Below the pieces are notes generated by a model, which was not told the origin of the DNA, did not search any database, and saw only the letters and a program-made list of their open reading frames with translations. The translations under genes and the position numbers were made by a program. Positions 41,015 to 50,138 of a DNA stretch of 64,000 nt are shown here, one piece after another. Source of the stretch: Butyrivibrio sp. (GTDB taxonomy: Bacteria > Bacillota > Clostridia > Lachnospirales > Lachnospiraceae); contig SVFV01000006.1 of the NCBI GenBank assembly GCA_015056655.1, positions 95,072 to 159,071 on the forward strand, given 5' to 3'. Every line of letters begins with the position of its first letter. The first letter of the stretch is position 1.

Positions 41015-41755
41015 TTAATCTTCGTCCAATTCTCTGTCTATTGTTCCAGCAGCATCTCCCACAAGACACCCCACTACAATCCACTGTACATCTGGATGAT
41101 TGGCATCTACGGTAGATAATGACACCAGGAAATTGTAGGGATCAACGCCCTCTTCCCATCCTTCTCTGATGTTAGTCTTAGTTGTCCAATTACTTTTCAT
41201 ATCCTTAAGATATTGCTGACAACTATCTACATCCGTAAAATCATATTTCAAAAACAGATTATCGTTTGGTGCTTTATACGCTGTATAGATTTCATAGGTA
41301 AGAGTATTATCAGGCAAGAAAATAAAAAACTGATCATGCTCTTTAAAATAATTCTCATCTGCAAAGTTCCATAGTTCAGAGAACATGTCTCCATCACTAG
41401 TTGTCTTACCATGAATAATCGTATTGAAATCGCACATATCCATCATGTTATAGGACTCTATATAAATCCCGCCCTTATCCGACTCCGTCATACCGTTGCA
41501 ATCATGAGTCAGATAATAGGTGTCGTCTCCATCAACATTCTGCGCGAGAGGATAATTGATACCAGTCCCCGGCACATAAAGCCACGCAAATACATCCGGA
41601 TTCTGCGCAGTGTAATTATTTAGTTCAGTGGTAATACTTATAGAATCACCATCTGATGCATTTGCATCAGTCTTTGTTTTGTCTGCCTGATTTCCACAAG
41701 CTGTAAGAAGCACAGCCATGGTCATACCAATCAGAAAAAGTCCCCCTTTTTGCAT
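41015..41755 (-). CDS. Class B sortase-like lipoprotein lacking catalytic Cys
   Basis: 246 residues. Lipobox LLTACGNQ (lipid Cys about 20). The body follows class B sortases: PDVFAWLYVPGTGINYPL, DDTYYLTHD, GGIYIE, FNTIIHGKT (the His is kept), then FLVSLSTVDANHPDVQWIVVGCLV, where the normal STC catalytic Cys is Val and the usual following Arg region reads QWIVVGC. So it cannot work as a normal transpeptidase. The start at 41755 is chosen for AAGGAGTACTTTGCG and because it gives a proper signal peptide. Possible substrate-binding or scaffold role. Confidence 0.82.
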   Translation of the reverse strand: MQKGGLFLIGMTMAVLLTACGNQADKTKTDANASDGDSISITTELNNYTAQNPDVFAWLYVPGTGINYPLAQNVDGDDTYYLTHDCNGMTESDKGGIYIESYNMMDMCDFNTIIHGKTTSDGDMFSELWNFADENYFKEHDQFFIFLPDNTLTYEIYTAYKAPNDNLFLKYDFTDVDSCQQYLKDMKSNWTTKTNIREGWEEGVDPYNFLVSLSTVDANHPDVQWIVVGCLVGDAAGTIDRELDED

Positions 41756-41804
41756 CGCAAAGTACTCCTTGTTTTTAGTATATCGGCACAAAACGAAAAA
41801 ACGA

Positions 41805-42863
41805 TTACCCATTTACCTCAACAGGTTCATAAAATATTTCTAAAAACATTTCATACATTGCATCTTCATCCGGGTAAAATTCCTCAAACTGTTCACCCAT
41901 CATAGTCTTTCCTTTTAATAAATAAAAACTGTCTTTATCAAAAGAATATGATGACACTGTAGATGCCAGATATGAAATTTCGTCCACCGAAACATCAGTA
42001 GTCATCTGCTTACTAATCGCTTTAAAAATATCAACCGCTAATGTAGGCTTACTCTCTGAAGAAGAAATTACCTGATTAATAAAAGCAGTAAGGTACTGTT
42101 TTTGCCTATCCAGTCTCTTATCTGCAGATCCTATCTGTTTAGTATCTCGTCCCTTCAAAAATGCAAAAGCCTGCTCTCCATCAAGATGAACCTGCTCTCC
42201 CTTTTTAAAGGAATAATCCTTTATTTCAAAATCGTACTCAGGTGTAACATCCACACCGCCAACTGCGTCATTAATGGTCGCTATGGCACTCATGTTAATT
42301 GCAGCATATCCGTGAATAGGCAACTGATAAAAGAGATTGCTCACAGCTCTCTCCTGAAGCTCGCATGAGCCTTCAACGCCATCTCCAAATCCATGCTGTA
42401 CTGCAAGCTGAGCCTTATAGGTGGTCACATAGTTTCCGTATTCATCATAGATCTCGATGTCTGTCATGGTATTTCGGTTTACACCAATTACCTTTGTTGT
42501 TCTATCATGCGGATTAAAGACAAGAAGGAAAATGGCATCAGCCTGTCCACCTGCAATCTCACCGTAGACCTCCTTTACCTCCTCATCCATCTTATCTATT
42601 CCCATGACGAGGAATGTGATTATATCCTCGTTATAATCATAAATAGTACCATTATGCTTTACCCAGTCATCCTGCCACTGAAGTTCGTTTTCACTTTCAG
42701 TTAAGACTTCCGTACTCGTCGTTACAGGCGCAGTAATAGCATTTTTAGACTGCAGCTTACTATGCCCTGCGATTCGCACCACCTCAAAAACACCGAGTGC
42801 AACCAGAGCTACAGATACAACAATTGCCCATATGAGTAAAATCTTATTTACCCTGTTCTTCAT
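41805..42863 (-). CDS. LytR-CpsA-Psr (LCP) family protein
   Basis: 352 residues. One N-terminal membrane segment (about 8-30), then an LCP domain: DAIFLLVFNPHDRTTKVIGVNRNTMTDI, QLAVQHGFGDG, ERAVSNLFYQLPIHGYAAINMSAIATINDAVGGVDV, and HLDGEQAFAFLKGRDTKQIGSADKRLDRQKQYL (in parts). LCP enzymes attach glycan chains from undecaprenyl carriers to peptidoglycan, which suggests a wall-anchored capsule. Confidence 0.92.
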   Translation of the reverse strand: MKNRVNKILLIWAIVVSVALVALGVFEVVRIAGHSKLQSKNAITAPVTTSTEVLTESENELQWQDDWVKHNGTIYDYNEDIITFLVMGIDKMDEEVKEVYGEIAGGQADAIFLLVFNPHDRTTKVIGVNRNTMTDIEIYDEYGNYVTTYKAQLAVQHGFGDGVEGSCELQERAVSNLFYQLPIHGYAAINMSAIATINDAVGGVDVTPEYDFEIKDYSFKKGEQVHLDGEQAFAFLKGRDTKQIGSADKRLDRQKQYLTAFINQVISSSESKPTLAVDIFKAISKQMTTDVSVDEISYLASTVSSYSFDKDSFYLLKGKTMMGEQFEEFYPDEDAMYEMFLEIFYEPVEVNG

Positions 42864-42866
42864 AGT

Positions 42867-43310
42867 CTAATTCCCAGCTGTCTCGCTTTCTGTATTTTCT
42901 GATTGAATTTCACCCTGAGAATAAAAACCTCCGGTGTATATATTCACTTCCTCATTCTCTTCCTTGGTCCCTTTTATATCCTCAATATCTGCAGGAAAAA
43001 CCCTGGACTGCTTTGTAACATTTCCAGAGAGATCGCTTACTGCATAGTAAACAACCGCTGTCTGCTGTTCTTCATCCAGGATTGCCTTTTCAACAACAAC
43101 GCGATCCGTTATTTCACCATCCACCGCATCGTATGCCATTACTCCTTTTAGAAGATCAGACTCAGCAGTATTTGAATCATATACGAGATCCATTGCCATG
43201 AATCTCATCTCAGGAGCTGTCCTGTCTGACATGTTATAAAACCAGACAATGAGCACTGCCAGCCCTATGCTGCCTATTGATAAAAAGAATGCCAGTATAT
43301 TGCTCTTCAA
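42867..43310 (-). CDS. Membrane-anchored protein with one Ig-like (DUF5011-type) domain
   Basis: 147 residues. N-terminal membrane anchor (about 5-26). Residues about 45-110 look like a bacterial Ig-like/DUF5011 domain: VMAYDAVDGEITDRVVVEKA and VVYYAVSDLSGNVTKQSRVF. The acidic tail is probably disordered. Tightly packed between the cpsD and LCP genes (three and six bases), so one operon. Could help organise the export machine; function not known. Confidence 0.8.
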   Translation of the reverse strand: MKSNILAFFLSIGSIGLAVLIVWFYNMSDRTAPEMRFMAMDLVYDSNTAESDLLKGVMAYDAVDGEITDRVVVEKAILDEEQQTAVVYYAVSDLSGNVTKQSRVFPADIEDIKGTKEENEEVNIYTGGFYSQGEIQSENTESETAGN

Positions 43311-43316
43311 TTTTCG

Positions 43317-44168
43317 TCAGTCCTTTCTAAAAACTCCATCTACATAATCCAGGTCGTCTAAATCAGCATGCATTGCACTCTTTCTGGAAGAAAAACGTTC
43401 CTCCTGAGGAGCAGCGTTTTTCTTAGGTGCACCCACATTAAGGGATACATTGGAGTCATCCCTTCCATAATATTTTCCGTAATACTTGCCATAGTATCTG
43501 CCGTAGTATTTGCCGTAGTGTCCGTAAACACCACCACTCATATCAACCTTGTTAAGAACAGCACCTATAACCTTGGCGCCAGCCTTATCGAGCTGCCCTT
43601 TTACTCTCTGAGCGAAACGATAACTTATGGCATTATCTTCAACTACCATTATTGTTCCATCGCACTGCTTTGCTATAACAGCAGCATCAATAACGCTTCC
43701 AAGAGGCGGCGTATCAACAATGATGTAGTCAAATACATTTTTCATATTTGCAAGGATTTTACTGAACACTTCTCCGCCCAGAAGCTCACTGGGATTAGGC
43801 GGGATTGGTCCTGAGAATATTACATAGAGATTAGGTGTGTCCGTTTCGCAGATTACGTTGGACAATTTGTCACGCCCTACAAGGCAATGTGTAAGACCAA
43901 GCCGCACTGATCCCGTCTTGTATCTTCCAACCATGACAGACTTTCTCATGTCTGCGTCCACAAGAACAGTCTTTTTTCCTGCTTCTGCAAAAGCACGTGC
44001 AAGAGCCATTGAGACACTGGATTTCCCCTCTCCGGGAGTACAGCTTGTGACAGAGATAGCTCTCACGTCCTGTCCTGAGAATTCGACATTACTTCGAAGT
44101 GTCTTATATGCCTCTTTTATCTGATAGTTATTTTCCGAATCACTAAAATGCAAAGTAGTCTGTTGCAT
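43317..44168 (-). CDS. CpsD/CapB-type tyrosine kinase
   Basis: 283 residues. BY-kinase ATPase: Walker A TPGEGKSSV (about 44-52), Walker A' VLVDADMRK (69-77), Walker B IIVDTPPLG (149-157). A Tyr cluster at about 215-235, ten Tyr in a GKYYGRYYGKYYGKYYG pattern, is followed by a 45-residue basic/acidic tail; in most CpsD proteins the cluster is at the very end. Cycles of autophosphorylation with the Wzz-like partner (next gene upstream) and the CpsB phosphatase set chain length and export. Confidence 0.95.
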   Translation of the reverse strand: MQQTTLHFSDSENNYQIKEAYKTLRSNVEFSGQDVRAISVTSCTPGEGKSSVSMALARAFAEAGKKTVLVDADMRKSVMVGRYKTGSVRLGLTHCLVGRDKLSNVICETDTPNLYVIFSGPIPPNPSELLGGEVFSKILANMKNVFDYIIVDTPPLGSVIDAAVIAKQCDGTIMVVEDNAISYRFAQRVKGQLDKAGAKVIGAVLNKVDMSGGVYGHYGKYYGRYYGKYYGKYYGRDDSNVSLNVGAPKKNAAPQEERFSSRKSAMHADLDDLDYVDGVFRKD

Positions 44169-44188
44169 ATCATCCCCCGCATGCTTTC

Positions 44189-44896
44189 TTACTTACGTTT
44201 TTTCTTGTTTGTCTGTTCATCAGAAATGGCCGGTATCATGGCAAGTGTAGAAAGTCCAAGATAAGCCTCTATATCATCACTGGATTTAATTGTGTCATCC
44301 ATTAGATAGTTCAAAATAATGATCGCAGAAACAATAACAGTGGCTGCCACGCCACCGATCATGGTCCACCTCTTTGCACTCGGACTATGTTTTTCAGTTG
44401 GCATATTTGCAAGCTCTGCTATGTTAATGGCATCTATATCCATAACATTCTGGATGTGTTTGGATGCGACCTCTCTTACACAGTTAGCTTCCTTCATTGC
44501 CATCATGGGATCAGAATCCCTTACTGTTATGGAAACAATACGAGTATCATCAGGAGTTCCTATGGATACAAGAGAACTGAATTCGTCGTAATCCATATCA
44601 AGATGCAGAGTCTGAATAACCTCTTCCAAAACGTATCGGCTCTTTATAAGCTGCGCATAGTCTTGTGTCAGCTGCGTAGAAATCTGCACATCTGAATAGG
44701 TTACAGTTGCACCTTCCTCTTTATTCAAAATATAGATTTTCGTAGTGGATGAATACAGCGGAGTCAGAATGAACTTGCTGATAAATAGACATAAGAGCGC
44801 AAAGAATACTCCAGAGCTAATAATTAGCCACGCTCTCCCCAGTAAAACTGCAAATAACTCGCCTAGATTAATTTCTATAACGTCGTTTTTTCCCAT
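44189..44896 (-). CDS. Wzz/YveK-type chain-length regulator (kinase activator)
   Basis: 235 residues. Two membrane segments (about 20-45 and 175-200) around an extracytoplasmic domain; Wzz start IEINLGELFAVLLGRAWLII, and the C-terminal SSDDIEAYLGLSTLAMIP, which contacts the kinase. The start at 44896 is chosen for GAGGGGTGT just upstream; the longer frame would add an odd Cys-rich head. Twenty bases before cpsD. Confidence 0.92.
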   Translation of the reverse strand: MGKNDVIEINLGELFAVLLGRAWLIISSGVFFALLCLFISKFILTPLYSSTTKIYILNKEEGATVTYSDVQISTQLTQDYAQLIKSRYVLEEVIQTLHLDMDYDEFSSLVSIGTPDDTRIVSITVRDSDPMMAMKEANCVREVASKHIQNVMDIDAINIAELANMPTEKHSPSAKRWTMIGGVAATVIVSAIIILNYLMDDTIKSSDDIEAYLGLSTLAMIPAISDEQTNKKKRK

Positions 44897-44956
44897 ACAC
44901 CCCTCGCAACCAAAAACACAACCCTGCACGTAGGAAAGTAACTCTTTGGTACATGA

Positions 44957-45682
44957 TCAGATAATCTGATCCTTTAAGACCTTCATGGCATTGTCATGAA
45001 AAATCTTAAGCGCATATTCCTCTGAAAGCTTCCCAGTCACATATTCTCTGCAGTCAAGAAGATGTGGCGCTCTGGATCCGCTATCATGTGCATCCGTAGC
45101 CACGAAATGCACCATCTCTCTTTTTAATAATTCCCTGGTGAAATGCCTAATGCCAAGTCCATACTTCCCCATGACACTATTTGCATTTACCTGGATATAA
45201 ATTCCCATATCAATTAGCTCATCCACATACTTAACATGTTTTGCCATATCAGCATATCGTTCAACATGTGCAAGTATAGGGAAAAAGCCTGCTGCCTGCA
45301 CCGCGTACAGTGCATTATGAATCGTCTTATACATATCTGTTGGGTGGAATTCTATAAGAGCATACCGCGAACCGGCAAGTGTCGAAGCTCGTCCGCTCTC
45401 GAGCTCCCGGACCGTCTGGTCACTGTAATACACCTCATTCCCAGGAAAAAGCTGAACCTTTATTCCATGGCTATGGGCAGTTTCCATAAGCTCATTAGTG
45501 TAGTCGATCAGATGATCAGGACCCACATTATGATGCATGGGCTTATGATGCGGAGTAAGTATCATTCCTTTGGTACCTTCAGAAAGCGCAGTCTTAAGCA
45601 TTTTAAGACTGGTCTCCACATTCGGGGATCCATCATCAACCCCCGGTAAAATATGACAATGTATATCAATTGATGGTACCAC
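44957..45682 (-). CDS. CpsB/YwqE-type tyrosine phosphatase (PHP family)
   Basis: 241 residues. PHP motifs: IDIHCHILPGVDDGS (metal His pair), LTPHHKP, FHPTDMYKTIHNALYAVQ, ILAHVERYADM, and VATDAHD near the C-terminus. It dephosphorylates the CpsD Tyr cluster. GTG start at 45682, chosen for GGGGAG six bases before. First gene of the polysaccharide operon. Confidence 0.93.
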   Translation of the reverse strand: MVPSIDIHCHILPGVDDGSPNVETSLKMLKTALSEGTKGMILTPHHKPMHHNVGPDHLIDYTNELMETAHSHGIKVQLFPGNEVYYSDQTVRELESGRASTLAGSRYALIEFHPTDMYKTIHNALYAVQAAGFFPILAHVERYADMAKHVKYVDELIDMGIYIQVNANSVMGKYGLGIRHFTRELLKREMVHFVATDAHDSGSRAPHLLDCREYVTGKLSEEYALKIFHDNAMKVLKDQII

Positions 45683-45754
45683 TATGCTGCTCCCCACACA
45701 CAACAAATTGTACTTATACAGATTAAGTATACATCATGTGGTTTGAGGCTGCAA

Positions 45755-45937
45755 TCATGCAAATCTGTTTTCTTCTGCTTTGTAGCTGTATCCTATGCCT
45801 TCAAGCTTAGAAACTATCTCATTCAGTTCTTCCTTGCCAATATCAAGCCCATCAGCAAGCTCTTCCAGATTACTATAGTTATCTCTAAGCTGAGTATTAA
45901 TATAGCTAAGTAACATTACTGGATCCTTTGGTATCAT
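45755..45937 (-). CDS. DUF4250 domain protein
   Basis: 60 residues matching DUF4250 (MIPKDPVMLLSYINTQLRDNYSNL ... LEELADGLDIGKEELNEIVSKLEGIGYSYKAEENRF, quoted in parts), a small helical, winged-helix-like protein common in Clostridia, function unknown. Strong ribosome site TAGGAGGAAATT. Between the clpB hairpin and the cps operon. Confidence 0.85.
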   Translation of the reverse strand: MIPKDPVMLLSYINTQLRDNYSNLEELADGLDIGKEELNEIVSKLEGIGYSYKAEENRFA

Positions 45938-45958
45938 AATTTCCTCCTATTATGAATT

Positions 45959-45987
45959 AGAGCTGCAGGCTTTACACCTGCAGCTCT
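45959..45987 (-). terminator. Long hairpin after clpB
   Basis: AGAGCTGCAGG, seven-base loop, CCTGCAGCTCT: perfect 11-bp stem. No clear U run on the minus strand, so termination may be leaky. Confidence 0.6.
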
Positions 45988-46000
45988 ATAGTACCACAAT

Positions 46001-48592
46001 TTATCTTTCTTTTACTGCCCTTGCGACAAGTTCTCCATTTTCTACACCGATTTCAATCACATCATGAGGCTCAACCTTATCCTGAAGAATAAGCTTAGCA
46101 GAAAGTGTCTCAACATACTTCTGAACAAATCTCTTAACTGGTCTTGCACCATAATTTGCGTCATAAGCATTATCAGCAACATACTGCTCAGCAGCAGGAG
46201 TAAGCGAAATGCTTATCTCTCTGTCCTCAAGTCTGGTATTGAGGTCTGCGATTATAAGCTTAATAATTCCGCTAATATTATCCTTAGTGAGAGGCTTGAA
46301 TAAAATCATCTCATCAAGTCTGTTTAAAAACTCAGGTCTGAAATGAGCTCGAAGTTCATTCATTGTCATCTCTTCTGCCTCTTCACTTATAGTACCATCT
46401 TCCTGAATTCCATCAAGGAGATATGGTGCTCCAATGTTAGAAGTCATGATAAGTATCGTATTCTTGAAGTCAACTGTTCTACCCTGAGAGTCAGTAACAC
46501 GTCCATCATCAAGTATCTGTAAAAGAATATTGAATACATCCGGATGAGCTTTCTCAACTTCATCAAAAAGAACAACAGCATACGGTTTTCTTCTGACAGC
46601 TTCTGTGAGCTGACCACCTTCTTCGTAGCCTACATATCCTGGAGGCGCTCCGATAAGTCTGGATACGCTGTACTTCTCCATATACTCACTCATATCGATT
46701 CTGACCATGTTGTTCTCATCATCAAAAAGCGCTGCAGCGAGGCTCTTTGCAAGCTCAGTCTTACCAACACCTGTAGGACCAAGGAACATAAAAGAACCAA
46801 TTGGCTTTCCAGGATCCTTGATTCCAGCCTTTGATCTCATGATAGCTTCTGAAACCTTGGTCACAGCCTCATCCTGTCCGACAACTCTCTTATGAAGTTC
46901 ATCCTCAAGATGAAGAGTTTTGTTTCTCTCACTCTCAGTAAGCTTGGCAACAGGTATACCAGTCCATCTGGAGATTATTCTTGCGATCTCCTCATCTGAT
47001 ACCTTTTCATGAACAAGAGACATCTCTCTTGCTCCAGCCTTTTCCTCTTCCTCGTCGAGTTCCTTCTCAAGTGCAGGGATTGTGCCGTACTGAAGCTTAC
47101 CTGCTCTCTCCAGGTCGCCACTACTCTGAGCCATTTCCAGCTCACTCTTTGCAGCTTCAATCTTCTCTCTAATTTCTGCAAGTCTGCTTACAACGTTCTT
47201 CTCATTAGCCCACTTGGCATTCTGATTATCAAAGTCAGCCTTAAGTTCGGCCATCTCTTTCTGCAGATTTTTAAGCCTCTCCTTACTAAGTGAATCGTCT
47301 TCCTTCTCAAGAACAGTCTGCTCAATCTGCATCTGCATCATTTTTCTGTTAAGCTCATCCAGTTCAGCAGGCATAGAATCCATCTCTGTCTTGATAAGCG
47401 CACAGGCTTCATCCACAAGGTCTATTGCCTTATCCGGCAGGAATCTGTCAGAGATATATCTGTTACTCAAGGTAGCAGCGCTTACAAGCGCTGAGTCCAT
47501 AATCTTAACGCCATGATAAACCTCATAGCGTTCCTTAAGTCCACGAAGGATACTTATTGTATCCTCAACTGTAGGCTCTGAAACCATAACAGGCTGGAAA
47601 CGTCTCTCGAGAGCCGGATCCTTTTCAATGTACTGGCGATACTCATTTAATGTAGTTGCGCCAATACAGTGAAGCTCACCTCGTGCCAGCATAGGCTTTA
47701 GCATGTTGCCGGCATCCATTGCTCCATCAGTTTTACCAGCTCCAACAATTGTATGAAGCTCATCTATGAAAAGAATAATCTCGCCATCGGATTCTTTAAC
47801 ATCCTGTAGTACAGCCTTAAGTCTCTCCTCGAATTCTCCTCTGTACTTCGCACCTGCAACAAGTGCACCCATATCAAGTGAGAAAATCTTTTTATCCTTA
47901 AGTCCAAGCGGAACGTCTCCTACTGCAATTCTCTGTGCCAGGGCTTCAACTACCGCAGTTTTACCAACGCCAGGTTCACCTATGAGAACAGGATTATTCT
48001 TTGTTTTCCTGCTAAGGATTCTAATTACATTTCTTATTTCTGCGTCTCTTCCTATAACAGGATCGAGTTTTTGCTCCTTAGCCTTAGATACTAGCTCCTG
48101 TCCATATTTGCCAAGGGCGTCGTAAGTAGCCTCCGGGTTGTCCGTCGTTACCTTCTGATTGCCTCTAATCTCTGACAGAGCCTGAAGGAATCTATTCCTG
48201 TCTATTCCAAAGGACTGGAAAATGCTCTTAATCTCGCGATTAGGGTGCTTTATCATAGCAAGCATAAGATGCTCAACAGAGACGAATTCATCTCCCATTG
48301 CCTTCATCTCATCCTCACTCTTTAAAAGTACCTTATTAAGATCAGCACCCACATAAGCCTGACCACCCTGTACTTTAGTTCTCTTCTTGAGTGCCTCATC
48401 TACTCGATTAGTAAAAATAGCAACATCCACGCCCATTCTCTCAATGAGTCCCGGGATACTGCAATCGTCTATCGTCAAAAGGCTATATAAAAGGTGTTCC
48501 TGTTCTATCTCCTGATTGCCATAATCAACAGCCACCTTCTCCATATTCTGGACCGCTTCAATTGATTTTTGTGTAAATCTGTCTATCTTCAT
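46001..48592 (-). CDS. clpB: ClpB disaggregase
   Basis: 863 residues: Clp N-terminal repeats (to about 145), first AAA+ domain (GEPGVGKT, about 200), middle coiled coil (about 395-520), second AAA+ domain (GPTGVGKTELAKSL, about 600, and the FKNTILIMTSNIG segment). Works with DnaK to dissolve aggregates. Behind a CIRCE element, so HrcA-repressed and heat-induced. The ATG at 48592 lies behind GAGG; an in-frame GTG three codons upstream is less likely. Confidence 0.97.
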   Translation of the reverse strand: MKIDRFTQKSIEAVQNMEKVAVDYGNQEIEQEHLLYSLLTIDDCSIPGLIERMGVDVAIFTNRVDEALKKRTKVQGGQAYVGADLNKVLLKSEDEMKAMGDEFVSVEHLMLAMIKHPNREIKSIFQSFGIDRNRFLQALSEIRGNQKVTTDNPEATYDALGKYGQELVSKAKEQKLDPVIGRDAEIRNVIRILSRKTKNNPVLIGEPGVGKTAVVEALAQRIAVGDVPLGLKDKKIFSLDMGALVAGAKYRGEFEERLKAVLQDVKESDGEIILFIDELHTIVGAGKTDGAMDAGNMLKPMLARGELHCIGATTLNEYRQYIEKDPALERRFQPVMVSEPTVEDTISILRGLKERYEVYHGVKIMDSALVSAATLSNRYISDRFLPDKAIDLVDEACALIKTEMDSMPAELDELNRKMMQMQIEQTVLEKEDDSLSKERLKNLQKEMAELKADFDNQNAKWANEKNVVSRLAEIREKIEAAKSELEMAQSSGDLERAGKLQYGTIPALEKELDEEEEKAGAREMSLVHEKVSDEEIARIISRWTGIPVAKLTESERNKTLHLEDELHKRVVGQDEAVTKVSEAIMRSKAGIKDPGKPIGSFMFLGPTGVGKTELAKSLAAALFDDENNMVRIDMSEYMEKYSVSRLIGAPPGYVGYEEGGQLTEAVRRKPYAVVLFDEVEKAHPDVFNILLQILDDGRVTDSQGRTVDFKNTILIMTSNIGAPYLLDGIQEDGTISEEAEEMTMNELRAHFRPEFLNRLDEMILFKPLTKDNISGIIKLIIADLNTRLEDREISISLTPAAEQYVADNAYDANYGARPVKRFVQKYVETLSAKLILQDKVEPHDVIEIGVENGELVARAVKER

Positions 48593-48633
48593 AATCCTCA
48601 CCCCCCAGGGTATTAAATTGCTGTTCTACATAA

Positions 48634-48662
48634 TATATAACACACAAATTAGCACTCGTCAA
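48634..48662 (-). promoter_or_regulatory. Sigma-A promoter of clpB
   Basis: Minus strand reads TTGACG, 17 bases, TATATA. The -35 box is inside the CIRCE spacer, so HrcA binding would block RNA polymerase directly. Confidence 0.78.
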
Positions 48663-48675
48663 CAGTGAGTGCTAA
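48649..48675 (-). promoter_or_regulatory. CIRCE element (HrcA operator)
   Basis: TTAGCACTC, nine bases, GAGTGCTAA: exact consensus. About 57 bases upstream of the clpB start. Confidence 0.97.
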
Positions 48676-48707
48676 TTATGTTTCAAATGGCTTCCCACAA
48701 GAAATAA

Positions 48708-48731
48708 TCGGCAGAGCTAATGCCCTGCCGA
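48708..48731 (-). terminator. Terminator after the DUF308 gene
   Basis: TCGGCAG/CTGCCGA stem followed by UUAUUUCUU on the minus strand, seven bases past the stop. Confidence 0.72.
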
Positions 48732-48737
48732 CCTCTG

Positions 48738-49319
48738 TCAAACTTCTTTACTTTCAACATCTATAACTTCTTTTTTAATTGTTTTCTCAACCTTGTGCAT
48801 ACGTGACACAATCCAAAGGTTGGAAGCTCCATTATAAACGAGTGCGCCTCCGATTATCTGCACAACATAAGCCATAGCCGTTAATGGTCTGAATAAGAGA
48901 AATGCTCCAACAAGAATTGTAAGTACTGCAAGAATCAGTGCTATCCACCAATTACCATAGTTACTTTTTCCAAGGCTGAGTGCTTCTCCCAGGTTACCTA
49001 GTCCACTAATAAGCACAATCACACCAGCTATAACAGGAATTATAGACTCGAAAAATGTGGGATTCATGAGTATCCACATGCCTACTACAGCAATGATTAT
49101 TCCAGCAACAAGCGAGCTGTTCTTTGTAAGCACATTTTTCTTTTTAGAAAAAATACCGCTAATAATCGCAGCAACACCTGCAAACACTACAAGTCCACCA
49201 AGCACCTTAGTTAATAGCGCCAGTGTAGTTCCAGGCAAAAAGATAAGTACCAGTCCTACAACTATCAAAAGAATCGCATCCACAAGAAAATTAGTTTTTA
49301 AGTTAAAAAAGAAACTCAT
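48738..49319 (-). CDS. DUF308/HdeD-family membrane protein
   Basis: 193 residues, six hydrophobic segments in three pairs of similar sequence (IVVGLVLIFLPGTTLALL, VVGMWILMNPTFF, LVGAFLLFRPLTAM), typical of the HdeD/DUF308 fold with its Pro after each first helix. Cytoplasmic charged tail KKEVIDVESKEV. Role unclear; the family includes an acid-resistance protein. Possibly co-transcribed with ysxC, 54 bases upstream. Confidence 0.88.
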   Translation of the reverse strand: MSFFFNLKTNFLVDAILLIVVGLVLIFLPGTTLALLTKVLGGLVVFAGVAAIISGIFSKKKNVLTKNSSLVAGIIIAVVGMWILMNPTFFESIIPVIAGVIVLISGLGNLGEALSLGKSNYGNWWIALILAVLTILVGAFLLFRPLTAMAYVVQIIGGALVYNGASNLWIVSRMHKVEKTIKKEVIDVESKEV

Positions 49320-49373
49320 AACAAAACCTCCATCTGAAATTTTATATATGTTTCCCAGGCAGTTTCAACTAAC

Positions 49374-49979
49374 TTATTCTTCTGTCTGATTACATTCCTC
49401 AAGAATTCTATCCATTACCTCATATATTTCTTCTCTGCCAGCCTTGCTCTGTGCTGAGAAAGGAAGTACAAGGCCATCTTCAGGCATTCCAAGGCATTCC
49501 TTGATCATATTTATATGTTTCTCAAGCTGACTGTTCTTTATCTTATCAGACTTTGTCGCAATGATAATTGGATTTGCTCCGTTTGCAACGATCCATTCAT
49601 ACATCATCTTGTCATTAGCAGAAGGCTCATGTCTGATGTCTATTAGAAGGAATACCTGTCTTAGCATTATAGACTTATTGAGGTAATTCTCAATCATTTT
49701 GCCCCACTGCTTTTTAACTGATTCCGGAACCTTTGCAAATCCGTAACCCGGCAGATCCACAAGATAAAACTCATTGTTAATATTGTAGTAATTGATGGTC
49801 TGTGTTTTTCCAGGCTCCTGACTTACTCTGGCATAATGCTTACGATTCATAAGTCCGTTTATAAGTGAAGACTTACCTACATTACTTTTTCCAGCAAAAG
49901 CAAACTCAGGCTTATCATTCTGCGGGAGTTTACTTGTTATTCCTATTACTGTTTCAAGATTTACGTTCTTTATTACCAT
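49374..49979 (-). CDS. ysxC: Ribosome biogenesis GTP-binding protein YsxC/EngB
   Basis: 201 residues, TrmE-Era-EngA-type GTPase: G1 GKSNVGKSSL (about 31-40), G2 region GKTQTINYY, G3 DLPGYGFAKV, G4 TKSDKI, and G5 FSAQS. Needed for late assembly of the 50S subunit. Downstream of clpX, the classical neighbour, though lon is absent between them here. Confidence 0.95.
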   Translation of the reverse strand: MVIKNVNLETVIGITSKLPQNDKPEFAFAGKSNVGKSSLINGLMNRKHYARVSQEPGKTQTINYYNINNEFYLVDLPGYGFAKVPESVKKQWGKMIENYLNKSIMLRQVFLLIDIRHEPSANDKMMYEWIVANGANPIIIATKSDKIKNSQLEKHINMIKECLGMPEDGLVLPFSAQSKAGREEIYEVMDRILEECNQTEE

Positions 49980-50043
49980 ATATAATTCCTCAAAAGTGGT
50001 TCACATTGAATCGAATCTGATCATAATGAGACATTCCCATATG

Positions 50044-50082
50044 ATGAAAAATAGGCAGAAACTAGATATCTCTGCCTATTTA
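50044..50082 (-). terminator. Terminator after clpX
   Basis: AAATAGGCAGA/TCTGCCTATTT stem with UUUUUC on the minus strand, so ysxC probably has its own promoter. Confidence 0.8.
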
Positions 50083-50138
50083 TGTATAACATATTTTTTT
50101 CTCAATTCACGAGCTGCTTGGCCTTCTAAACTAATAAA

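Noticed and set aside
41015..41755. Active class B sortase
   Set aside because: The overall fold matches, but the catalytic Cys position is Val (STV), so only a sortase-like non-catalytic protein is claimed.
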